Source: Kitasatospora sp. NBC_01250 (GTDB taxonomy: Bacteria; Actinomycetota; Actinomycetes; Streptomycetales; Streptomycetaceae). From it: a stretch of 64,000 bases of DNA. Location: positions 5,518,001 through 5,582,000 of the forward strand of contig NZ_CP108476.1 of the NCBI RefSeq assembly GCF_036226465.1, written 5' to 3'. Below, one piece after another: positions 57,635 to 64,000 of this stretch. Numbering within the stretch: position 1 is the first letter of the stretch; every line of letters starts with the position of its first letter. The translations under genes were made by a program, and so were the position numbers. Below the pieces are notes generated by a model. The model did not search any database and was not told where the DNA came from. It worked only from the letters and a program-made list of their open reading frames with translations.

Positions 57635-58471
57635 ATGGTGGTGGCCCTGCTGGGCAGAAGAGCCAACCGAGGAGGTGTGGCCGAGGGCGACGTCCCTGTG
57701 CGGCGGCAACTCCGCGGCACCTCGTCGGCCCGTACGCCGAAGCCCGTGATGAACCAGTCTGCGTCCTCCCCCCTGAACCAGTCGTCCGACGGCACCGCCG
57801 CCGAGTCCTCGGCTCCCGTTGCGCTTGCGACCTTCGCCGAGGGGCCCGACGCGCAGAACTGGACCCCGCCCAGCTGGGAGGAGATCGTCGAGGCGCACAG
57901 CGCCCGCGTCTACCGCCTGGCCTACCGCCTGACGGGCAATCAGCACGACGCCGAGGACCTCACGCAGGAGGTCTTCGTCCGGGTCTTCCGTTCGCTGTCC
58001 ACCTACACCCCCGGCACCTTCGAGGGCTGGCTGCACCGGATCACCACCAACCTCTTCCTCGACATGGTCCGCCGCCGCCAGCGGATCCGCTTCGACGCGC
58101 TGGCCGAGGACGCCGCCGAGCGGCTGCCCAGCCGTGAGCCGAGCCCGGCCCAGGCCTTCAGCGACACCCACTTCGACGCCGACGTGCAGCAGGCGCTGGA
58201 CACCCTGGCGCCGGAGTTCCGCGCCGCCGTGGTGCTCTGCGACATCGAGGGCCTGTCCTACGAGGAGATCGCGGCCACCCTGGGCGTCAAGCTGGGCACC
58301 GTGCGCAGCCGGATCCACCGCGGCCGCTCGCACCTGCGCGCCGCGCTCAAGCACCGTGCGCCCGGTTCCGCGCCCGGCCGGGTCCGGCGCGGTGGTTCGG
58401 AGCAGCTGGAGCCGGTGGCGGCGGCCGTGGGAGAGGCCGGTGCGGGCGGGAGCGGGCGGAGGCGATCGTGA
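57635..58471 (+). CDS. sigE: ECF RNA polymerase sigma factor SigE
   Basis: 278 residues from the ATG at 57635 (GAGG just upstream; GTG 57629 is an alternative). A ~75-residue variable N-terminus precedes region 2 (EIVEAHSARVYRLAYRLTGN, then AEDLTQEVFVRVF) and region 4 (LAPEFRAAVVLCDIEGLSYEEIAATLGVKLGTVRSRIHRGRSHL). It directs RNA polymerase to envelope-stress promoters. Coupled by GTGA overlap to the anti-sigma gene. Matches Rv1221 in position and sequence. Confidence 0.94.
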   Translation: MVVALLGRRANRGGVAEGDVPVRRQLRGTSSARTPKPVMNQSASSPLNQSSDGTAAESSAPVALATFAEGPDAQNWTPPSWEEIVEAHSARVYRLAYRLTGNQHDAEDLTQEVFVRVFRSLSTYTPGTFEGWLHRITTNLFLDMVRRRQRIRFDALAEDAAERLPSREPSPAQAFSDTHFDADVQQALDTLAPEFRAAVVLCDIEGLSYEEIAATLGVKLGTVRSRIHRGRSHLRAALKHRAPGSAPGRVRRGGSEQLEPVAAAVGEAGAGGSGRRRS

Positions 58472-59415
58472 GCGCCGCAGGCCGCTCCGGCGCCCGGCGC
58501 CCGGTGCCCGCCGGGCAGGGGAGCGCCCGGCAGGAGGCGTCCGTGCTGCGGCCGATCGCCGTACGCCAGAGCGAGTCGTCCCCGGTGGAGGAGCACCACC
58601 TCGGTGACCGGCTGACCGCCTACCTGGACGGCGAGCTGGGCCATGACGACCGTGAGCGGGTCCAGGCGCACCTGGCGACCTGTGCGGGCTGCCTGGCCGA
58701 GGCCGAGGAGGCCCGGTCGGTCAAGCAGCTGCTCACCAGGACCGATGCCCCCGGCCCGTCCGGGCAGCTGATGGCCCGGCTGCTCGCGGTCGCCGCGCTG
58801 CCCGACGACGAGGACCACCGCCCCGGCGGCGGCTCGGTGCTGCCGAGCGCGCCCACCCTGGGCGGCAGCAGGCTGACCGGCGGCTCGTTCGGCCACGGTG
58901 CGGGTGCCTCGTTCGGTTCCGGCGCGCTGGGCGCCGGCAGTCCGCTGCCCGGAGTCGACCCCCGCCCGGCCCCCGGCCGGTGGTACCCGGAGACCGGGCG
59001 CGGCCCGGACGGGCGGCTGTGGAGCGGCCGGCGCGGTGCCTCCCGCTCGGGCGGCAGCGCCGAGAGCCAGCGCCCCGCGGCGCTGGGCCCGCGCTCGGGT
59101 CCGGGCGCGGCGCCGCGCGGACGGCGCCTGGTGGTGGCGGCGGCGGGCGCCTTCTCGGTGGCGGCGGTGGCACTGGGCGGCTTCGGCAGCCTGGGCCTGG
59201 CCGCGGTCGCCGGCGACAGCCCCTCGGACGAGCAGCACGGTACGGCGGTCAACCCCCAGGTGCCCGGCGGTGTCCCGGCGGCTCCGCTGCACGGCCCGCA
59301 GACGGTGGACCTGCCGTTCGGCGGCCCCGCCGACCACGGCTACGACCTGCTGAGCCCGGGGCCCACCGCCCGGGGAGTCAGCCCGGTGGCGCACGGACGC
59401 GTGTCAGCGCCCTAG
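58468..59415 (+). CDS. Zinc-finger (zf-HC2) anti-sigma factor of SigE
   Basis: 315 residues. The N-terminal zinc-anti-sigma domain has DRLTAYLDGELGHDDRERVQ and HLATCAGC, the HxxxCxxC zinc motif. A ~150-residue Gly/Pro/Ser-rich linker leads to one membrane helix (LVVAAAGAFSVAAVALGGFGSLGLAAVA) and a short outer tail. Expected to hold SigE at the membrane until an envelope or redox signal releases it. Start GTG overlaps the sigE stop. It is longer than mycobacterial RseA, which lacks the long linker. Confidence 0.9.
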   Translation: MSAAGRSGARRPVPAGQGSARQEASVLRPIAVRQSESSPVEEHHLGDRLTAYLDGELGHDDRERVQAHLATCAGCLAEAEEARSVKQLLTRTDAPGPSGQLMARLLAVAALPDDEDHRPGGGSVLPSAPTLGGSRLTGGSFGHGAGASFGSGALGAGSPLPGVDPRPAPGRWYPETGRGPDGRLWSGRRGASRSGGSAESQRPAALGPRSGPGAAPRGRRLVVAAAGAFSVAAVALGGFGSLGLAAVAGDSPSDEQHGTAVNPQVPGGVPAAPLHGPQTVDLPFGGPADHGYDLLSPGPTARGVSPVAHGRVSAP

Positions 59416-59581
59416 GGCCGGACAGGCCCTGGCCCCGCCACCTCGAGGTACCCCGGCCACCGGCTGGTCTTTGCCACGGCTTCTTCCACCCGTGGGCCAG
59501 GACCGGCCGGTGGCTATTACCCTGTAGGGAGCCGGTGTCGCGGGCCGAACCGGGATCGTCCGCCAGCAGCTGGGAGTTCAC

Positions 59582-60019
59582 GTGTTCTTCGACATCGGCG
59601 GCCTGGAGTGGATCACTCTCATCATCATGGCGATCGTGATCTTCGGGCCGGACAAGCTGCCGAAGCTGATCCAGGATGCCACCGGGTTCATCCGCAAGGT
59701 GCGCACCTTCGCGGACAACGCCAAGGAGGACATCCGCAACGAGCTCGGTCCGGAGTTCAAGGACTTCGAGTTCGAGGACCTCAATCCCAAGACCTTCGTG
59801 CGCAAGACGCTGGTCGGCGGCGAGGAGGACCCGCTGGGGCTGAAGGACCTGCGCGAGGGGCTGGACCTCAAGTCGGTGCTCGACGACAAGCCGGCCGCCG
59901 GCCGGGTCAGCACCACCAAGACCCCCGCCGCGGCGGGCGGTGCCGTCCCCAGCCCGGCCTCGGCCGGTCCGCCGCTGGCGGCCGGCGAGCGCCCGCCCTA
60001 CGACCTCGACGCCACCTGA
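59582..60019 (+). CDS. tatB: Sec-independent translocase subunit TatB
   Basis: 145 residues. MFFDIGGLEWITLIIMAIVI is the TatB membrane helix, the hinge is FGPDKLPKLI, followed by an amphipathic helix and an acidic Ala/Pro-rich tail. It recruits folded twin-arginine substrates together with TatC. The GTG start follows GGGAGTTCAC. Lies between the anti-sigma factor gene and an unknown gene, as tatB does near mycobacterial sigE. A terminator follows. Confidence 0.92.
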   Translation: MFFDIGGLEWITLIIMAIVIFGPDKLPKLIQDATGFIRKVRTFADNAKEDIRNELGPEFKDFEFEDLNPKTFVRKTLVGGEEDPLGLKDLREGLDLKSVLDDKPAAGRVSTTKTPAAAGGAVPSPASAGPPLAAGERPPYDLDAT

Positions 60020-60068
60020 GCACCGGGGACCGCCCCGCACGAACTCCCGTACGGCCCTGTACGACGAC

Positions 60069-60103
60069 GACACCCCGTCCGGCCAGCCGCCGGACGGGGT
60101 GTC
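60069..60103 (+). terminator. Terminator of tatB
   Basis: Perfect 14-bp stem GACACCCCGTCCGG (60069-60082) / CCGGACGGGGTGTC (60090-60103), 7-nt loop, 50 nt after the stop. Confidence 0.85.
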
Positions 60104-60159
60104 GGCCGTTGCGCCGCTATTGTGCTGAGTGCCCGACAGGTTGCCAAGGAGGTCCCGGA

Positions 60160-60843
60160 TTGGACGCGACGAGCAGTCGTACGGTGGGAACGACCGCCGC
60201 CAAGGCGGCGGAGGTGCCCGGCCGACGGGTGGCCGAGCCCACCGACCCGCTGGCGCCCTACCAGGCGGCCGACTTCCCCTGGTACGGCCTGGACGAGGGC
60301 TGGACCGGCCGGCGCTGGCTGCTCCAGGCGGGCGCCGGCGGCAACCGCCCCGGCCCGGCGCGCAGCATCGACTACGGCTCGGTCGGCCACGGCGAGCAGC
60401 CGCCCAAGCAGCCCGAGGCCCCGGGGCCGCGCCGGTTCGCGGTCGTGGTCACGGTCGCCCGCCGCCCCGGGAGGCGCAGCGCGGACGGCACCGGTGTGCT
60501 GGAAGCGACCTCCGCCGCCTCGGCCGCCTGGCTGGCCGGTTCCGGGCTGCTCGCCGTCACCTGGCCGGGCCAGCTGGACCGCGGCCGTCGACAGGAGTGG
60601 CTGGACCAGCAGACCGCACTGGCCTGGGACCTGGCCGACGACCTCGGCGGCCCCGGCTGGTCCCCGCTCACCCTGCCGGTCAACGGCCTGCCGCAGCCCT
60701 TCCGCTACCGCGAGTCCGAGTACGGCTGGGTGCTGGCCGGCGAGGCCCCGGGCGTGCTGCTCGGCGCCTACGGCCGTGGTGTCAGTGCCTACGGCGTGGG
60801 CTTCAGCGCGATCGCGGACCTGGCGGCGTACACCAGGCCCTGA
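60160..60843 (+). CDS. Conserved hypothetical protein
   Basis: 227 residues from a TTG at 60160 with AAGGAGG 7 nt upstream, a strong non-ATG start. No family recognised. Visible pattern: DFPWYGLDEGWTGRRWLLQAG near residue 45, a central block LEATSAASAAWLAGSGLLAVTWPGQ, then QEWLDQQTALAWDLADDLGG and a Gly-rich end (GVLLGAYGRGVSAYGVGFSAI). No signal peptide or certain membrane helix. Trp-rich and slightly acidic. Strong codon bias shows it is real. Convergent with mrp. Confidence 0.8.
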   Translation: MDATSSRTVGTTAAKAAEVPGRRVAEPTDPLAPYQAADFPWYGLDEGWTGRRWLLQAGAGGNRPGPARSIDYGSVGHGEQPPKQPEAPGPRRFAVVVTVARRPGRRSADGTGVLEATSAASAAWLAGSGLLAVTWPGQLDRGRRQEWLDQQTALAWDLADDLGGPGWSPLTLPVNGLPQPFRYRESEYGWVLAGEAPGVLLGAYGRGVSAYGVGFSAIADLAAYTRP

Positions 60844-60866
60844 GGGCCCGTCCGTGCGTACCGACG

Positions 60867-60895
60867 AGGTCCGCCGGCCAGGGGCCGGCGGACCT
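60867..60895. terminator. Bidirectional terminator between the hypothetical gene and mrp
   Basis: Perfect 13-bp stem AGGTCCGCCGGCC (60867-60879) / GGCCGGCGGACCT (60883-60895) with a short loop. Confidence 0.85.
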
Positions 60896-60900
60896 TGTGG

Positions 60901-62061
60901 TCAGAACTTGTTCTTCGGGGTGAGTCCCAGCGAGAGGCCGGACAGGCCGCGCTGGCGTCCGCCCAGCTTGTCGGCGACCGCGTGCAGCGCGGCGCCGGCC
61001 GGGGAGTCGGGGGCCGCCAGCACGACCGGCCGGCCGTCGTCGCCGCCCTCACGCAGCCGCACGTCGATCGGGATGCTGCCGAGCACCGGGACGGTGGCGC
61101 CGGTGGCCCGGGTGAGCGCCTCGGCGACGATCTGGCCGCCACCGGTGCCGAACACGTCGACGATCTCGTCGCAGTGCGGGCAGGGCATGCCGGCCATGTT
61201 CTCGATCACGCCGACGATCTTCTGGTGGGTCTGCAGCGCGATCGTGCCGGCCCGCTCGGCCACCTCGGCGGCGGCCATCTGCGGGGTGGTGACGATCAGG
61301 ATCTCGGCGTTCGGCACCAGCTGGGCCACCGAGATCGCGATGTCGCCGGTGCCGGGCGGCAGGTCGAGCAGCAGCACGTCCAGGTCGCCCCAGTAGACGT
61401 CGGCCAGGAACTGCTGCAGCGCGCGGTGCAGCATCGGGCCGCGCCACACCACGGGGGCGTTGCCGGGGGTGAACATGCCGATCGAGATGACCTTCACGCC
61501 GTTCGCCGACGGCGGCATGATCATGTCCTGGACCTGGGTCGGGCGGCCCTCGACGCCCAGCATCCGCGGCACGCTGTGGCCGTAGATGTCGGCGTCCACC
61601 ACGGCGACCTTCTGGCCCTTGGCGGCCAGCGCGGCGGCCAGGTTGACGGTGACCGAGGACTTGCCGACCCCGCCCTTGCCGGAGGCCACGGCGTAGACCC
61701 GGGTCAGCGTGCCGGGCTTGGCGAACGGGATCTCGCGCTCGGGAGCGCCGCCGCGCAGCAGCTGGGAGAGCTCCTTGCGCTGCTCGTCGCTCATCACGTC
61801 GAGTTCGACCTCGACGCCGGTGACGCCGGCGATCCGGCCGACCGCGGTCTTCACCCGATCGATGATCGTCTCGCGCATCGGGCAGCCGGAGACGGTCAGG
61901 TAGACGGCCACCCGTACCGTGCCGTCGCCGGAGATCTCCACCGATTTCACCATGCCGAGGTCGGTGATCGGTCGGTTGATCTCCGGGTCCTGCACGGTCG
62001 ACAGCGCCTCGCGGACGGATTCCTCCGTCACGCCGGTCGCCACCTCAGTCTCATTGGCCAT
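60901..62061 (-). CDS. mrp: Mrp/NBP35-family Fe-S cluster carrier ATPase
   Basis: 386 residues. An N-terminal MIP18/DUF59 domain (VREALSTVQDPEINRPITDLGMV, with the SGCP cysteine) precedes the P-loop ATPase: the deviant Walker A ASGKGGVGKSS, VAVVDADIYGHSVP, LPPGTGD and the CPHC metal-binding pair near residue 290. It carries and transfers [4Fe-4S] clusters to apoproteins. Known place next to the sigE-tatB block in mycobacteria (Rv1229c). Confidence 0.94.
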   Translation of the reverse strand: MANETEVATGVTEESVREALSTVQDPEINRPITDLGMVKSVEISGDGTVRVAVYLTVSGCPMRETIIDRVKTAVGRIAGVTGVEVELDVMSDEQRKELSQLLRGGAPEREIPFAKPGTLTRVYAVASGKGGVGKSSVTVNLAAALAAKGQKVAVVDADIYGHSVPRMLGVEGRPTQVQDMIMPPSANGVKVISIGMFTPGNAPVVWRGPMLHRALQQFLADVYWGDLDVLLLDLPPGTGDIAISVAQLVPNAEILIVTTPQMAAAEVAERAGTIALQTHQKIVGVIENMAGMPCPHCDEIVDVFGTGGGQIVAEALTRATGATVPVLGSIPIDVRLREGGDDGRPVVLAAPDSPAGAALHAVADKLGGRQRGLSGLSLGLTPKNKF

Positions 62062-62128
62062 GCCTTGATGGTACGGCGCGCCCCGCGGCCACCTGACTGG
62101 CCGGTAGCGTGCCGCGGGTCACAGCCGG

Positions 62129-62761
62129 TCAGGCCACTTCCACCCCGTCGCGGCGCTCGTCCAACTCCTTGAGCAGGCTCTGCAGCTCGGACCGGATGAA
62201 GTCCCGGGTGGCCACCTCGCCCAGCCCCTGGCGCAGCGAGGCCACCTCGCGGGCCAGGTACTCGGTGTCGGCGATGTTGCGGTCGCTGCGGGCCCGGTCC
62301 TGCTCCATGTTGACCCGGTCCCGGTCGTCCTGGCGGTTCTGGGCCAGCAGGATCAGCGGCGCGGCGTAGGAGGCCTGCAGGGACAGCACCAGGGTGAGGA
62401 AGATGAAGGGGTAGTTGTCGAAGTGGACGGCGGGGGGCAGGATCGTGTTCCAGAGCACCCAGATGATGATCACCACCGTCATCCAGACGATGAACCGGCC
62501 GGTCCCCAGGAACCGGGCGATCCGCTCGGAGAGCTTGCCGAAGGCCTCCGGATCGTAGGCGGGCAGCGAGAAGAGGCCCGGGCTCGCGGTGCGCGGCTGG
62601 TCCAGCCGGGAGCGCACCGAGGTGCCGTGCACGGTCTGGCTGCGGCTGCCCTCGCGGGCGCGCAGCTCGCGCAGCTGCCGCAGGTCGCGCAGCTCGCCCT
62701 GCAGGCGCTGGCGGGCCGGCTCCTCGCGGCCCTCCCGGCGGTGCTTGCGGTCAGTGTCCAC
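62129..62761 (-). CDS. DUF1003 membrane protein
   Basis: 210 residues. A basic, helical N-terminus is followed by FGKLSERIARFLGTGRF, two membrane helices (FIVWMTVVIIIWVLWNTI and FIFLTLVLSLQASYAAPLILLA) and the DUF1003 signature NRQDDRDR. A coiled-coil C-terminus ends the protein. The GTG start overlaps the preceding gene's end by 11 nt. No enzymatic function is known. Confidence 0.88.
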   Translation of the reverse strand: MDTDRKHRREGREEPARQRLQGELRDLRQLRELRAREGSRSQTVHGTSVRSRLDQPRTASPGLFSLPAYDPEAFGKLSERIARFLGTGRFIVWMTVVIIIWVLWNTILPPAVHFDNYPFIFLTLVLSLQASYAAPLILLAQNRQDDRDRVNMEQDRARSDRNIADTEYLAREVASLRQGLGEVATRDFIRSELQSLLKELDERRDGVEVA

Positions 62762-64000
62762 CAGGTTCCTCGCTCTCCTGCTCGGTGCTGCGGTGCACCT
62801 CGCCGCCGTGCAGCGCTGCCTCGCGCCAGTCCTCGGGCAGCAGGTGGTCCAGGACGTCGTCCACGGTGACCGCGCCGAGCAGGTGGTCCGCCTCGTCGAC
62901 CACCGGTGCCGCGACCATGTTGTAGGTGGCCAGGTAGCTGGTGACCAGCGGGAGCGGGGTGTCCGGCGGCAGCGGGTCCAGGTCGCCGTCCACGATGGAG
63001 CCGACCAGCGTGTACGGCGGCTCGCGCAGCAGCCGCTGGAAGTGGACGATACCCAGGTACTTGCCGGTCGGCGTCTCGTTCGGCGGCCGGCAGACGTAGA
63101 TCTGCGCCGCCAGCGCCGGCTTGTGGTCCGCGACGCGCACCCGGGCCAGCGCCTCGGCCACCGTGGCGTCCGGCTCCAGCACGATCGGCTCGGTGGTCAT
63201 CAGACCGCCCGCGGTGTCCTCCTCGTAGGAGAGCAGCCGGCGCACCGGGGCCGCCTCCTCCGGCTCCATCAGCTGGAGCAGGCGTTCGGCCTCGTCACCG
63301 GGCAGCTCGGAGAGCAGGTCGGCGGCGTCGTCCGGGTCCATCGCCTCCAGCACGTCGGCGGCCCGCTCGTCCTGCAGCTTGCCGAGGATCTCCACCTGGT
63401 CGTCCTCGGGCAGCTCCTCCAGCACGTCCGCGAGCCGCTCGTCGTCCAGCGCGGCGGCCACCTCGCCGCGGCGCTTGGCCGACAGGTGGTGCAGCACGTT
63501 GGCCAGGTCGGCCGGGCGCAGCTGCTCGAAGGTGGCCAGCAGGTTGGCCGCGCCCTGGCCCTCCTCGGTGAGCGTGAACCCGGTGACGGCGGACCAGTCC
63601 AGGGTGAGCGCCTCGCCGCGGTTCTTGCGCAGCCGGCTGCTCCTGCCGCGCTGCACGAAGACCTTGGTGATCTCCCACTCGCGCAGCCGGGTCTGCACCA
63701 TGGCCACGTCCAGCACGGTCACCTCGTCGCCGGAGGCGGTCTCGGTGACGCGGCGGTCCAGCAGCTCGGCCAGCACCAGGGTCTCGGTCTGGCGCTGCTC
63801 GAAGCGGCGCATATTGACCACCCCGGTGGTCAGTACCTGGCCGGACTCCAGGCTGGTCACCCGGGTCATCGGCAGGAAGATCCGGCGCCGTCCGATCACC
63901 TCGACCACCAGACCGAGCACCCGGGGCGGGCGGCCGCCGATCCGCAGCGAGACGACCACGTCGCGCACCCGGCCGACCTGGTCGCCGTTGGGATCGAAAA
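62751..64000 (-). CDS. MgtE-N/CBS-domain protein with PRC-barrel start, 5' end off the window
   Basis: At least 415 residues; the reading frame runs open to the right edge. The visible N-terminal part is PRC-barrel-like (VRDVVVSLRIGGRPPRVLGLVVEV). Then come MgtE_N helical repeats (VLEELPEDDQVEILGKL, VLEAMDPDDAADLLSELP) and two CBS domains (TTEPIVLEPDATVAEALARV, TPLPLVTSYLATYNMVAAPVVDE). The membrane domain of MgtE magnesium channels is absent: the protein stops right after the CBS pair, as in Rv1232c. So it is likely a soluble Mg or nucleotide sensor rather than a transporter. Confidence 0.88.
   Translation of the reverse strand, partial: FDPNGDQVGRVRDVVVSLRIGGRPPRVLGLVVEVIGRRRIFLPMTRVTSLESGQVLTTGVVNMRRFEQRQTETLVLAELLDRRVTETASGDEVTVLDVAMVQTRLREWEITKVFVQRGRSSRLRKNRGEALTLDWSAVTGFTLTEEGQGAANLLATFEQLRPADLANVLHHLSAKRRGEVAAALDDERLADVLEELPEDDQVEILGKLQDERAADVLEAMDPDDAADLLSELPGDEAERLLQLMEPEEAAPVRRLLSYEEDTAGGLMTTEPIVLEPDATVAEALARVRVADHKPALAAQIYVCRPPNETPTGKYLGIVHFQRLLREPPYTLVGSIVDGDLDPLPPDTPLPLVTSYLATYNMVAAPVVDEADHLLGAVTVDDVLDHLLPEDWREAALHGGEVHRSTEQESEEPGGH

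Overview
The window is a stretch of actinobacterial chromosome, most likely from the Streptomyces/Kitasatospora group. GC content is very high, nearly all third codon positions are G or C, and GTG and TTG starts are common. Typical streptomycete genes are present: tandem PAS-GAF-PP2C-ATPase phosphatases, mycothiol synthesis (mshB), oligopeptide importers with bldK-like gene order, and a sigE block. I saw no rRNA, tRNA, CRISPR array, transposase or integrase gene. The only accessory-looking stretch is the first 1.5 kb, which has lower GC.

Layout. 1-1550: two divergent RelE-superfamily toxin-antitoxin modules; one (yefM-yoeB) is bracketed by ~90-bp imperfect direct repeats that also carry integrase-arm-like GTGCTGG tandem motifs. 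1.6-4.1 kb: a minus-strand gene set encoding a PNPOx-fold protein, a RibD-type reductase, a RibD-type deaminase and a HAD phosphatase. 4.2-7.9 kb: a methyltransferase, a DUF4190/septum-formation-like membrane protein, an 875-bp gap and a Nudix hydrolase. 8.0-13.8 kb: two paralogous multidomain SpoIIE-type phosphatases in tandem. 13.8-17.3 kb: a three-gene succinate dehydrogenase operon behind a perfect CRP-type palindrome. 17.4-33.5 kb: an orphan peptide-binding lipoprotein, typA, and two complete peptide ABC importer operons facing each other across one shared terminator. 34.0-38.2 kb: a peptidoglycan-binding-domain protein, a small membrane protein, mshB and another small membrane protein. 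38.4-44.8 kb: an S9 peptidase, then an ABC transporter, DesK-type kinase and NarL-type regulator, with a 69-residue secreted protein gene inserted between kinase and regulator.

44.9-64.0 kb is housekeeping DNA whose gene order parallels the Mycobacterium tuberculosis Rv1177-Rv1232c region: fdxA, dapC, dapE, LOG-family protein, a FolP2-like protein, DNA-3-methyladenine glycosylase, DUF3117, O-methyltransferase, sigE, anti-sigma factor, tatB, mrp, and an MgtE-N/CBS protein that runs off the right edge. An htrA-type protease between the anti-sigma gene and tatB, present in mycobacteria, is absent here.

How the genes work together. fdxA/dapC/dapE supply low-potential electrons and diaminopimelate for the wall. 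sigE and its zinc anti-sigma factor form an envelope-stress module, and a candidate ECF promoter lies upstream of sigE. The peptide importers probably feed nutrition or developmental signalling. The DesK-type set resembles systems that sense and pump membrane-active compounds. I found no clear large novel system. The best candidates for something undescribed are the repeat-flanked toxin-antitoxin cassette, the split-RibD/HAD/PNPOx gene set, and the ABC-kinase-secreted peptide-regulator group.
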